64,000 nt of DNA from CAWAND01 sp963727915 (GCA_963727915.1 CAVSID010000004.1:558001-622000); one strand, 5' to 3'. Positions 49,506 to 58,075 are shown, counted from the stretch's first letter. Program-made: numbers and translations. Notes: generated from the letters alone by a model not told the origin.

Positions 49506-49747
49506 GCGTCTCCCGGCCACCCGTTGATCGTCTGACCGTCCGGGTATCTTGGCCCCAGATCACAGCCCTCGCCGAGCACACACCCAACCGCCGGCGACGG
49601 CCCGGACCTTCCCCGCGACCTCATCCAGCGGTTGGTCGCGGTTGGCGCATCCCTGCCTTGTGTCCCCCGGAATGACATTCTTCCACCCCGAAAGTGACAC
49701 CCGGCATTGCCCCGGAACCGACGCGATAGTTACAATTTTCACAATTG

Positions 49748-49765
49748 TATTCGTCTATCCGAATA
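49748..49765 (+). promoter_or_regulatory. Operator-like inverted repeat before arsR-type gene
   Basis: TATTCG-TCTATC-CGAATA is a perfect inverted repeat that contains ATTC-N8-GAAT, the pattern I recall for the persulfide-sensing ArsR-family repressor SqrR. It lies 13 bases before the start codon. A second palindrome, ACAATT-N5-AATTGT, lies just upstream at 49732-49748. Together they suggest autoregulation. Confidence 0.6.
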
Positions 49766-49778
49766 TAAGGATGAGTGC

Positions 49779-50105
49779 ATGGACGAACGTCTGGAACAGG
49801 AAATCACCCAGCTGCACAGCGGGGTTTGCAGCGCCCTGGCCGACCCGACCCGCATCCGCATCCTCTACTCCTTGTTCGAGCAGTCCTGCAATGTAACCGA
49901 GTTGTCGGAGCACCTCGGAATCCCCCAGCCCACGGCTTCCAGGCACCTCAAGGTCCTGCGCGAGCGGGACCTGGTCGACGCCGTGCGGGAAGGCACAAGC
50001 GTTATCTACACCCTACGAGATCGCCGGATGATCGAAGCCCTCGATCTCCTCCGAGCCGTCGTGCGCGAGGTCAACCAACGGCGTCTCGGTATTGTCGCCG
50101 ACTGA
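49779..50105 (+). CDS. ArsR family winged-helix transcriptional regulator
   Basis: A small DNA-binding regulator of 108 residues. The winged-helix core runs from SALADPTRIRILYSLFEQSC through ELSEHLGIPQPTASRHLKVL (recognition helix) to the wing VREGTSVIYTLRD. Two Cys (17 and 37) are present; the C-terminal Cys that pairs with the alpha-2/3 Cys in SqrR/BigR persulfide sensors is missing, so its sensing chemistry is uncertain. The ATG at 49779 follows AAGGATGAG. It precedes tusA and the hydrogenase locus and is the best candidate local regulator; sHdr sulfur-oxidation loci also carry an ArsR-type regulator. Confidence 0.88.
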   Translation: MDERLEQEITQLHSGVCSALADPTRIRILYSLFEQSCNVTELSEHLGIPQPTASRHLKVLRERDLVDAVREGTSVIYTLRDRRMIEALDLLRAVVREVNQRRLGIVAD

Positions 50106-50158
50106 CGGAACGAATTCCGTCTCCGGAACTTCCGGAAACCCCAGGAGGGAAAACCAAG

Positions 50159-50395
50159 ATGAGCATCACCGCCGATGAAACCCTGGATTGCAGCGGGCTG
50201 TCCTGCCCCATGCCGATCCTCAAGACCAAGAAGGCAATCGACGGGCTGCAGGTCGGACAGGTCCTGAAAATGATCGCCACCGACCCCGGCTCGGTCCCCG
50301 ATATCAACGCCTGGTCGGCCAAGACGGGCCACGAAGTCCTCGCCCACGAAGAAGAAGACTCCAAGCACATCTTCTACATCAAGAAGACCAAATAG
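50159..50395 (+). CDS. tusA: TusA/SirA family sulfur carrier protein
   Basis: A 78-residue sulfur-relay protein. The active-site motif is in DCSGLSCPMPILKTKKAI, with Cys16 in the C-P-x-P sequence that carries a persulfide, preceded by Cys11. The rest, QVGQVLKMIATDPGSVPDIN and HEVLAHEEEDSKHIFYIKK, matches the two-layer fold. AGGAGG lies before the ATG. It lies 53 bases after the arsR-type gene. Downstream DsrE-family genes suggest transfer of sulfane sulfur between these carriers. Confidence 0.93.
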   Translation: MSITADETLDCSGLSCPMPILKTKKAIDGLQVGQVLKMIATDPGSVPDINAWSAKTGHEVLAHEEEDSKHIFYIKKTK

Positions 50396-50445
50396 GTCGG
50401 ATCTTGAAGCGGCCTCACCTGAACCAGGGCCTGGCTCGCTTCATT

Positions 50446-50463
50446 TTGTGAAATTCTTCACAA
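50446..50463 (+). promoter_or_regulatory. Perfect Rex-like operator upstream of the DsrE/hydrogenase operon
   Basis: TTGTGAAATTCTTCACAA is a full match to TTGTGAA-N4-TTCACAA, and the inverted repeat extends three further bases on each side (50443-50466). It lies 53 bases before the first DsrE-family start and 50 bases after tusA, so it splits the locus into two transcription units. NADH-sensing Rex often controls hydrogenase genes. CRP/FNR-type regulators (TGTGA-N6-TCACA) are the alternative. Confidence 0.75.
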
Positions 50464-50515
50464 AATAGGGCACAAAACTGTGCAACGGCGGCCCCTGGCC
50501 GCCAAGGAGACAGAA

Positions 50516-50992
50516 ATGTCTGATACTGGTGCGAAACGATTGGCGATTATCGCCGCGCACGGCACGCTGGATTTGGCGTACCCGCCGTTCATTCTTGCCA
50601 CGGCTGCCGCCGCCATGGAAATTGAATCGGCGATCTTCTTCACATTCTACGGGCTCAATATCCTGAAGAAAGATCACATCGACAAGCTACAGGTGTCGCC
50701 TATCGCCAATCCGGCCATGCCCATGCCGGTGCCGAATGTCGTCGGGATGTTGCCGGGCATGACCGCCATGGCCACCTCCATGATGAATAGCATGATGGAG
50801 AAGGCAAATGTCGCCAAGCTCAGTGAATTGCTGGAAATGGCGATCGAGATGGATGTCCGATTAATCGCCTGCCAGATGACGATGGATGTGATGGGCATCA
50901 AGAAGTCGGATCTGATCACCGACATCGAGATCGGCGGCGCGGCCACCTTCCTCGAGTTCGCTTCTCACGACGCGATCACGCTTTCCTTCTAA
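50516..50992 (+). CDS. DsrE/DsrE2-family protein (first of two)
   Basis: A 158-residue protein of the DsrE/DsrF-like superfamily, probably DsrE2-like. It begins RLAIIAAHGTLDLAYPPFIL and has the AAAMEIESAIFFTFYGLNIL beta-alpha-beta unit. The candidate catalytic Cys119 is in RLIACQMTMDVMGIKKSDLI. A Met/Pro-rich linker lies about residues 60-95. AAGGAG precedes the ATG. It is the first gene after the Rex-like operator. Family members move sulfur between carriers such as TusA and other proteins. No close relative can be named from the sequence alone. Confidence 0.85.
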   Translation: MSDTGAKRLAIIAAHGTLDLAYPPFILATAAAAMEIESAIFFTFYGLNILKKDHIDKLQVSPIANPAMPMPVPNVVGMLPGMTAMATSMMNSMMEKANVAKLSELLEMAIEMDVRLIACQMTMDVMGIKKSDLITDIEIGGAATFLEFASHDAITLSF

Positions 50993-51017
50993 CCCATGCA
51001 CACCGAGGCAAACCGCT

Positions 51018-51383
51018 ATGGATGAACGCATTCTCATCATCATGACCAGCGGCCCAGACACCCCGCGCCGCTGCGCCACTCCATTCTTCATGGCGACTAT
51101 CGCCGCCGCCATGGATTACGAAGTCAGCATGTTCTTCACCATCGACGGTGCGCTGCTCCTGAAGAAGGGCCTGGCGGACACGATCTTCCCCAAAGAGGGC
51201 GGCCGAGCGGCTGGCGGCTATCTGCAAGACGCGCTCGACGCCGGGGTGAAATTCAAGGCCTGCACAGCTTCGATGGAGCTGCACGGCCTGACCAAGGACG
51301 ATCTGATCGACGACGTCGAGATGGTAGGCGGCGCATCGATGTGGGAGATGGCCGACGGCGCCACGTCGGTCGTCAGTTTCTAG
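51018..51383 (+). CDS. DsrE-family protein (second of two)
   Basis: A 121-residue DsrE-like protein. RILIIMTSGPDTPRRCATPF and AAAMDYEVSMFFTIDGALLL give the fold, with Cys82 in KFKACTASMELHGLTKDDLI at the same place as Cys119 of its neighbour, and an extra Cys19. It lacks the Met/Pro linker. The two proteins share the GGA(S/A)-x-x-E ending region and probably arose by duplication, or function as a heteromer as DsrE and DsrF do. Confidence 0.87.
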   Translation: MDERILIIMTSGPDTPRRCATPFFMATIAAAMDYEVSMFFTIDGALLLKKGLADTIFPKEGGRAAGGYLQDALDAGVKFKACTASMELHGLTKDDLIDDVEMVGGASMWEMADGATSVVSF

Positions 51384-51394
51384 GGAGATATCAC

Positions 51395-51844
51395 ATGGCC
51401 ATCATTCAAGGCTGCGACATTCCCGACGACCTGTACTACCTCACCGAGAAACACGTCTGGGCCAAGCCGCTCGACGGGGGGAAGATACGCGTCGGCATGA
51501 CCACCGCCGCCGTCAAGCTGGCGGGAGGGCAGTTCGTCGCCGTTACCCCCAAGCGCAAGGCCCTCGGCCAGGAGTTGGCCCAAGGAAAGAGCATGGCCAC
51601 CGTCGAGAGCAGCAAGTTCGTCGGCCCGGTGCCGGCGCCCGTCTCTGGCACACTGCTGGCTGTCAACGAAGCCGTTGCCGGCGACCCCGGACTGGTCGCT
51701 TCCGACCCCTATGGAGAGGGCTGGATCGCCGAAATCCAAGCCAACCAGTGGGACGCCGAAAAGGGGAGCCTGGCCAGCGGTCCCGAGGGGATCGAGGCTT
51801 ACAAGGCCAAGATCGAAGCCGACGGGGTCAACTGCGCCGAGTAA
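51395..51844 (+). CDS. GcvH/LbpA-like lipoyl-carrier protein
   Basis: A biotinyl/lipoyl-type carrier of 149 residues. The lipoylation motif is in KSMATVESSKFVGPVPAPVS, with Lys74 as the predicted lipoyl Lys in the hairpin, followed by GTLLAVNEAVAGDPGLVAS as in glycine cleavage H proteins. No gcvT/P genes are nearby. Lipoate-binding proteins (LbpA) in sulfur-oxidising sHdr systems look like this and serve as sulfur carriers. A ligase gene occurs 6.2 kb downstream in the same locus. It also has Cys7 and a C-terminal Cys. The start ATG 51395 has GGGAG upstream. Confidence 0.85.
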   Translation: MAIIQGCDIPDDLYYLTEKHVWAKPLDGGKIRVGMTTAAVKLAGGQFVAVTPKRKALGQELAQGKSMATVESSKFVGPVPAPVSGTLLAVNEAVAGDPGLVASDPYGEGWIAEIQANQWDAEKGSLASGPEGIEAYKAKIEADGVNCAE

Positions 51845-51889
51845 TTGCCGCCCCATCCGTCCGCCCGCCGATCCGGGCAGGAGGCCATC

Positions 51890-53011
51890 ATGACCAAACG
51901 TGAAACCATCTACGAATCTCTCCGCAAAGACGGTATCAGTCGTCGAGAATTCTTCAAGATCAGCAGCATGGTCGCAGCTGTACTCAGCCTGCCAGTCAGC
52001 GATGGTGTCCGCGGCCTGGCGGCCGAAGAAGTCCGCCCCAGCCGCTCGCTGGTCAGCCGCGTGCGGCGGGCGATGGAAACCAAGCCCCGGGTCCCAGTGA
52101 TCTGGCTTGAGCTCCAGGACTGCGCCGGCTGCACCGAGTCGATTTCCCGCTCCAACGCCCCCACTTTGGGCAGTCTGGTTCTCAACACTCTTTCGATCGA
52201 ATACCACGAGACCCTGATGGCGGCTGCCGGCTTCCAGGCCGAAGGCGCCAAGAACGACGCCATGCAGAAGTACAACGGGCAGTACGTGCTGGTGGTCGAA
52301 GGCAGCGTGACGTCCAAGGACGGCGGGATCTACTGCACCATCGGTGGCAAGGCCAATGACGAACTTCTGAAGGAAGCCGCCGCTGGGGCCGCCGCCATCA
52401 TCGCCGTCGGCAACTGCGCCGCTTACGGCGGCATCCCGGGTGCGCTGCCTGCCCCCACCGAAGGCGTTGGGGTCAGCAAAGTGATCACCGACAAGCCGGT
52501 GGTCAACATCCCTGGCTGTCCGGCCATTCCAGAAGTCATGACCAACACCATCGTGCACTACCTGGTCTTCGGCCAGCTGCCCGAATTGGACGATATCGGG
52601 CGACCCAAGGCCTTCTACGGCGTGACCATCCACGACCGCTGCTTGAGGCGGCCGTTCTACGAAGCCGGCAAATTCGCCAACACCTTCGGCGATCAGGGCT
52701 ACCAGAAGGGCTACTGCCTGTACAAGTTGGGTTGTAAGGGGCCAACGACGTATAACGCCTGCGCATCCATCCGCTGGCAGAATGGCCTGAGCTTCCCCAT
52801 CATGTCGGGGCACCCATGCCTAGGCTGTTCCGAACCCAACTTCTGGGACGGCGGCGGCTTTTACCAGGGCCAGTCCGCACCACTGAGCCGGCCGACCTTG
52901 GCCGTCGCAGGTGGGGCCGTGGCCGCTGGAGCCGTCCTGGGCGCCGGGATGGCCGCCAACAACCGCCGCCTGAAGTCCAAGGCCGAGAGCGAAGAGAAAG
53001 AGGAGGCATAA
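51890..53011 (+). CDS. hynS: [NiFe] hydrogenase small subunit, Tat-exported, membrane-anchored
   Basis: The electron-transfer subunit (373 residues, intact) of a group 1 uptake hydrogenase. The Tat motif SRREFFK starts near residue 18. Proximal cluster ligands are Cys78, Cys81, Cys176 and Cys210; the distal cluster has His248, Cys251, Cys276 and Cys282; the medial one has Cys291, Cys310 and Cys313. Positions that carry extra Cys in O2-tolerant hydrogenases are Gly (80 and 181), so a standard O2-sensitive [4Fe-4S] proximal cluster is expected. A hydrophobic anchor (about 335-356) and basic tail follow. AGGAGG precedes ATG 51890. The arrangement with Isp genes fits group 1e. Confidence 0.95.
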   Translation: MTKRETIYESLRKDGISRREFFKISSMVAAVLSLPVSDGVRGLAAEEVRPSRSLVSRVRRAMETKPRVPVIWLELQDCAGCTESISRSNAPTLGSLVLNTLSIEYHETLMAAAGFQAEGAKNDAMQKYNGQYVLVVEGSVTSKDGGIYCTIGGKANDELLKEAAAGAAAIIAVGNCAAYGGIPGALPAPTEGVGVSKVITDKPVVNIPGCPAIPEVMTNTIVHYLVFGQLPELDDIGRPKAFYGVTIHDRCLRRPFYEAGKFANTFGDQGYQKGYCLYKLGCKGPTTYNACASIRWQNGLSFPIMSGHPCLGCSEPNFWDGGGFYQGQSAPLSRPTLAVAGGAVAAGAVLGAGMAANNRRLKSKAESEEKEEA

Positions 53012-53014
53012 GCC

Positions 53015-53692
53015 ATGACCTGGGATGAGATCCTTCGTTTCAGCCGGGGCCCACTGTTCAATGCTGCCCTGCTGGTGTTTGTCGCCGGGATGGCCTATCG
53101 CCTGATCAGGGTCCTACTGCTCGGCTGGGGGCGCGACCGCGTGCCGGCCATGGGCAGCAAAACCGCCGGCGTGGTCAAGACCTACCTCAAGAGTCTGCTC
53201 ATCTGGCCGTTCATCCCTTGGGTCAAGGGGACGTTTGCCCGCAATCCGATTATGTACATCGCCGGCGGCCTGTTTCACCTTGGGCTGTTGGTGACAATCA
53301 TCCTCGGCACGCCGCACATGCTGGTATGGAAGAGCCTGCTGGGATTTGGCTGGCCCACCCTGCCTCTGCCGATGATCGATTGGCTGGCGGCGGTGGCCAT
53401 CGCGGCAATGCTGGCGCTGATCCTCAATCGGCTGGTCAATCCGGTGCTGAAGCTGATTACCGGCCCGGCGGAATGGGTCAACTGGTGGGTCGTTTTTCTG
53501 CCGATGGTCAGCGGCTACATCATGACCCACCACCTGTTCTTCAGCTACGAGGTGCTCTTCAGCCTGCACATGCTGGCGGTTGACCTGCTCCTCATTTGGA
53601 TCCCGTTTAGCCGAATATCGCACTTCGTCTTCTACTTCTTCTCGCGCACCGTGCACGGCGTCGAATTCGGCAAGCGAGGCGTGACACCCTAA
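53015..53692 (+). CDS. isp1: Isp1-like membrane cytochrome b (NarI-type) subunit
   Basis: A 225-residue membrane protein, intact, three bases after the small subunit gene. Five or so hydrophobic helices are seen. Candidate haem b His lie in AGGLFHLGLLVTIILGTPHM and in MTHHLFFSYEVLFSLHMLAV, matching the nitrate reductase gamma-like pattern of Isp1/DsrM-type proteins. Position between small and large subunits, with the CCG-domain gene next, is the Isp-type order. It should pass electrons between the periplasmic hydrogenase, the quinone pool and cytoplasmic Isp2. Confidence 0.88.
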   Translation: MTWDEILRFSRGPLFNAALLVFVAGMAYRLIRVLLLGWGRDRVPAMGSKTAGVVKTYLKSLLIWPFIPWVKGTFARNPIMYIAGGLFHLGLLVTIILGTPHMLVWKSLLGFGWPTLPLPMIDWLAAVAIAAMLALILNRLVNPVLKLITGPAEWVNWWVVFLPMVSGYIMTHHLFFSYEVLFSLHMLAVDLLLIWIPFSRISHFVFYFFSRTVHGVEFGKRGVTP

Positions 53693-53704
53693 AGGAGGAT
53701 GACG

Positions 53705-54981
53705 GTGAGCACCGAACAAGCCCTCAACACCTTTGTCAAAGATACCGGTGGCTGGGTCGCCTCGCAGCTCGAAGCCTGCACCCGCTGCGGCATGTGCGCC
53801 GAAGCCTGCCACTTCTACCAGGCGACCGAAAAGCCCGAGTACTCGCCCGTCTGGAAGTTCGAACCTTTGCGTCGTGCGTACGAGCAGCGGTTCACCTTCG
53901 CCGGGCGGCTCAAGCTGGCCCTTGGCCTCGATCGGACCATCAGCAACGAAGATCTGGCGGCATGGAGCGAGATCGACTTCACCGCCTGCACCCTGTGCAA
54001 CCGATGTTCGATGGTTTGTCCCATGGGAATCGACTCTGGGTCCGATCATCCACGGCGTACGGTCCGGCGTTGCGGCGGCTGGCATGGTGCCGGCCGATCT
54101 GGCCGATGCCACACAAAAGCAGCTCGACGTCGGCAGCCCGCTGGGCGTCGACGACGATGCCTGGGAAGCCCGCATCGAGTGGGTATCCGACGACTGGGAA
54201 GTGGAGCATTCCGGTTGATGTGAAGGGCGCCGACACCCTGGTGGTCTTCACCTCGATCGAGCTCATGAAATTCCCGGACAATATCGCCGCCATCGCCAAG
54301 ATCCTCAACGCCGCCGGCGAGAAGTGGACGTTGAGCTCAAAGGGCCGGGAGGTGGTCAACTTCGGCCTGTTCGAAGGCGACATGGACAAGACCCGGCTGT
54401 TCCTCCGGCGGTCTGTTCGACGCCGCCGTTGAGCTGGGCGTAAAGCACATCATGGTCACCGAGTGCGGCCATGCCTATGAAGCCTTGCGCTGGACGGCAC
54501 CCAATATCATGGACGTCCCTGCCGGGATCGATGTCACCCACATCGCCGGCAAGATGGGGGAGTACCTGCGCACGCGGCCGAATCAAACTCAAGCCAGGCG
54601 CCTTTGACGAAGGACGCTCACCTTCCATGACGCCTGCAAGATCCAGCGCAAAGGCGGGCATATCAAGGAGCCGCGCCAGATCCTGAACGTCCTGGCGCCC
54701 AACGCTTTCAAGGAAATGACCCCCAACAAAGAGCAGGCATTTGCTGCGGCGGCGGAGGCGGCGTGATTTCCATCGCCGACGCTGACGCCAATCGATTTGC
54801 CGCTTTCGAACTGAAGATCGACCAGATGAAGCAGGTCGGCGCCACCGACGTAACCATGGTCTGCTCCAACTGCCGGCTGCAGTTCGTGGAAGGCGTGCAG
54901 CATTTCGGCTTGAACGTCAAGGTGCATGGCCTGTCTCAAATGGTGGCCGACGCCCTGGTGGTCGAGGAGGAGTCATCATGA
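53705..54981 (+). CDS. isp2: Isp2-like HdrD-type iron-sulfur protein with CCG domain
   Basis: A cytosolic or membrane-associated protein of about 425 residues. Two [4Fe-4S] motifs appear in CTRCGMCAEACHF and CTLCNRCSMVCPMG (N-terminal 110 residues). The C-terminal half is HdrB/D-like with two Cys-rich CCG motifs: after a missing base near 54750 is restored, AFCCGGGGGVISI, and then VTMVCSNCRLQFVEG. Frames shift near 54035, 54210, 54405, 54580 and 54750. The GTG at 53705 has GGAGG at a 6-base spacing and is better than ATG 53699. Family members (DsrK, HdrD, Isp2) reduce or oxidise disulfide-like substrates. Confidence 0.87.
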
Positions 54982-55307
54982 ACAGCGCTTTCACCATCAC
55001 ACCCGTAGAAAAGGACATCATGCGCTGCCGGCACACGGCGTCCATGTCACACCAGCCGATGTGCAGAGCCTGGCGGCTTCCTCTACGACTACGGCGGCAA
55101 GCTGCTGGTCGATCTCTCTGAGGCGAAGCCTCCCCGAGGAATGCGCCAAACACCTGGCCAACTTCCGCCCCATGATGCCGACGGCCGCCATCTTCGGCGC
55201 CGACATCGACCCCGCCATCCTTGAGATTCCCGGACAGCTACTACGTCAAGGAAGTCCGACTTTTCAAGACCGAAGACGAAGCCCTGGCCTGGCTTCGAGA
55301 GCAGTAG
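54978..55307 (+). CDS. Small protein between Isp2 and the large subunit, unknown
   Basis: A protein of about 110 residues whose ATG overlaps the Isp2 stop. The frame is broken at least near 55075 and 55235. Readable parts are MNSAFTITPVEKDIM at the start, GGFLYDYGGKLLVDLSEAKP and ECAKHLANFRPMMPTAAIFG in the middle and YYVKEVRLFKTEDEALAWLR at the end. The last segment resembles the C-terminal helix of STAS-like or SpoIIAA-like small proteins. It is not a usual part of an Isp-type hydrogenase operon and I do not recognise it with certainty. Confidence 0.6.
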
Positions 55308-55316
55308 GAGGACAGC

Positions 55317-57065
55317 ATGGCACAGCGACTCGTCATCGACCCCATCACCCGCATCGAGGGCCATCTGCGCATCGAGGCCGAGCTCGACGGCGACAACAAA
55401 GTCAGCCAGGCGTACTCCTCGGGCACCATGGTTCGCGGGATCGAGATCATTCTCAAGGGCCGTGATCCGCGCGAGGCCTGGGCTTTCACCCAGCGGGCGT
55501 GCGGCGTGTGCACCACGGTCCACTCCTTCGCCTCGATCCGCGCCGTCGAGGATGCGCTCGACATCCGCATCCCCAAGAATGCCAATCTGATCCGCAACTT
55601 GATGATCGGCCAGCAGTACGTCCACGACCATGTGATGCACTTCTATCACCTGCATGCCCTTGACTTTGTCGACATCGTGGCGGCGCTCAAGGCCGATCCT
55701 GCCGAAACCTCACGCATCGCCCAGTCCATCTCGCCCTGGCCCAAGTCTTCACCGGGGTACTTTTCAAGGATATCCAGAGCAAGGTCCAGGCGATCGTCGA
55801 CAGCGGCCAGCTCTCGCTTTTCGCCAACGCTTACTGGGGACACCCGGCTTACAAGCTTCCGGCCGAGGTCAATCTATTGGCCGTAGCCCACTACCTGGAA
55901 GCCCTCGATTGGCAGAAGGATGTGGTGGCTGTTCATACCATCTTCGGCGGCAAGAACCCGCACCCGAACTTCCTGGTGGGCGGGGTCCCGGTGGCCATCG
56001 ACATCAACAGCGACGAAGCTCTCAACGCCGATCGGCTGTCGATCGTCGGCAATGCCATCCAGAAGATGGTCGAGTTCGTCGACCAGGTCTACATCCCCGA
56101 CCTGCTGGCCATCGCCCCCTTCTACAAGGAATACGCCGGTTTGGGCGAGGGTCTGGGCAACTTCCTGACATGGGGCGAGTTCCCTGCCGACGACATCAAC
56201 GACCTGTCCGGCCTGCTCGGTGCCGCGTGGCGCGATCCTCAATCGCGACCTGACCCACATCGTCGAGCCGGATCCCAAGGACTTCGAGCAGGTCAAAGAA
56301 TACGTCGCCCACTCCTGGTACGACTACCAGGGAGGCGACGAGACCGGGCTGCACCCCTGGAAGGGTGAGACCGATCTCAACTACACCGGTCCCAAGCCGC
56401 CCTACGACTTCCTGGAGGTCGACCAGAAGTACTCGTGGCTCAAGGCGCCGCGCTGGAAGGACACCCCCATGGAAGTCGGGCCGCTGGCCCGCGTGCTGAT
56501 GATGTACGCCAGCGGGCACGAGCAGACACAGGAGTTGACCAAGGCCGTCCTGAGCGCGCTGGATGCCCCGGTGGAAGCGGTCTTCTCCACCCTGGGCCGC
56601 ACGGCCGCTCGGGGAATCGAGACCAAGGTCTTCGCCGATGCGCTCTCCGGCTGGTACAGCGACCTGCTGGCCAACATCGCCAGTGGCGATCAGCAGAACT
56701 TCAACGGTGACCGTTGGGAACCGACCAGCTGGCCGCGGCATGCCGAGGGCTTCGGGTTCACCGAGGCACCGCGCGGCGCGCTGGGCCACTGGGTGGTCAT
56801 CGACGGCGGCAAGATCCAGAACTACCAGCTGGTCGTCCCAACCACTTGGAATGCGTCGCCGCGTGATGCCCAGGGACAGGCTGGCGCCTACGAAGCCTCC
56901 CTGGTGGGCACGCCGCTGGCGGTGCCCGACCAACCGCTAGAAATCCTGAGGACCATCCACAGCTTCGACCCGTGCATGGCCTGCGCCATCCACATGGTCG
57001 ACGCTGAGGGGAAGCCACTGACCGAAGTTTCCAGCGTGCCCGGGCTGCACACCTGCAGCTCGTAG
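55317..57065 (+). CDS. hynL: [NiFe] hydrogenase large subunit
   Basis: The catalytic subunit carrying the NiFe(CN)2CO site. The L1 motif is in QRACGVCTTVHSFASIRAVE (Cys62, Cys65) and the L2 motif is DPCMACAIH near the C-terminus, so all four Ni-ligating Cys are present. A 23-residue extension beginning MVDAEGKPLTEV follows the His and should be removed by the endopeptidase encoded downstream. Frameshifts lie near 55765 and 56227. It begins MAQRLVIDPITRIEGHLRIE. It pairs with HynS for export through the Tat pathway. Confidence 0.96.
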
Positions 57066-57108
57066 GCGTCGCATTGAGGTTGAGATCTACAAGGGCCTGG
57101 TCCGTTGG

Positions 57109-57504
57109 ATGTCGGCGGATCAGGCCCTTTCAGAGCCGATGGCCATGGATGACGAACTGCTTCTCAAGTCCCTGCTGTGCGTCGCCGAAAGCCTGGAGGA
57201 CCTGCTCGGGCCCAACGGCGCACGCGTCATGCTGCGCGCCGCCGGCCGCAAGCCGGCCGCCAACCTGATCGGGGATCTCCCCTTGCGCCTGATCGGCGGA
57301 GGAGGCCGTGGCGCGTTCAGCCGACCTGCTGGTGAGCTCGGGTTCGCCAAGCATGCGCCGTGGATGAGGCGGGAGATGTCCGCGCTGTCGGGGCTTCCCA
57401 TCAAGCGGGCCAAGAACGAGTTGGGGCTGGGGGCAGATGGATCCGGCCGATACTTCTGCATCGGCTCGCTCGAAGGCTTCTCACAGCCAGATGTCGACGG
57501 CTGA
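57109..57504 (+). CDS. Hydrogenase-locus protein of unknown function
   Basis: A protein of roughly 130-145 residues between the large subunit and its protease. It contains EPMAMDDELLLKSLLCVAES and LGPNGARVMLRAAGRKPAAN followed, after a frameshift near 57300, by GFAKHAPWMRREMSALSGLP and YFCIGSLEGFSQ. The middle has a faint likeness to small V4R-type sensor domains. The start could be further upstream (frame open from about 57073). Cys residues near both ends could bind metal or substrate. I do not assign a function. Confidence 0.55.
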   Translation: MSADQALSEPMAMDDELLLKSLLCVAESLEDLLGPNGARVMLRAAGRKPAANLIGDLPLRLIGGGGRGAFSRPAGELGFAKHAPWMRREMSALSGLPIKRAKNELGLGADGSGRYFCIGSLEGFSQPDVDG

Positions 57505-57564
57505 CCGATCCAGGTGGACAAGTGCTCCCAACACGGTGATGGTTGAGCTATGGAGGGTCAGGGC

Positions 57565-58075
57565 ATGACCGCGACCCCAGGTCTTAGTGCTGGGCATCGG
57601 CAATCTACTCAACGCCGATGAAGGTGTCGGCGTGCACGCCGTGCGCGCTCTGGAAGCCGAGCTCGGGCGACCGCTATCCCGCAGGTGGCCTTTCTTGGAC
57701 GGCGGTACGCTGGGGCTGAATCTGCTTCCCCTGGTGGAGGACGCCACCCACCTGCTCTTGCTCGACTGCGTGAACGCCGGCCAGCCTGGCGGGACGATCG
57801 TCGAGCTGACCAAAGACGAAATCCCAATCTACAGCGGCGTCAAGATGTCCCAGCACCAGACCACGTTTCAAGAGGTCCTGGGGCTGGCCCTGCTCCGCGG
57901 GCAGCTTCCGGAGCACCTGCACTTGATCGGCGTGCAGCCGGTCAGCCTGGACATCGGAACCGAACTCACCCCTGAGGTTCAGGCCGTACTGCCCGAGATG
58001 GTTGGGCCGTGCTGCAGCCCGCCTGGGCGGCTGGATGGCGGAGGCTGCACAGGCGGGGTCCAAATCTCTGAATGA
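57565..58075 (+). CDS. Hydrogenase maturation protease (HyaD/HybD type)
   Basis: A nickel-sensing endopeptidase expected to clip the C-terminal tail of HynL after Ni insertion. The opening, after repair of a frameshift near 57575, is VLVLGIGNLLNADEGVGVHA with the nickel-binding acidic residue; the second ligands are in LLPLVEDATHLLLLDCVNAG and SQHQTTFQEVLGLA (His). The ATG at 57565 has GGAGGG upstream. Near 58005 the frame shifts again: one reading ends at 58075, another (RAAARLGGWMAEAAQAG) looks more natural, so the last 20 residues are uncertain. Confidence 0.88.

Noticed and set aside
51380..52813. Open frame of 477 codons on the minus strand across the lipoyl carrier and hydrogenase small subunit genes
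   Set aside because: It is the antisense shadow of two well-supported genes in GC-rich codon use, has no family signature, and no ribosome binding site.
54700..54790. Programmed frameshift at the CCG motif of Isp2
   Set aside because: The region has no slippery heptamer with a downstream structure and is one of five shifts in the same gene; a missing T in a run is the simpler explanation.
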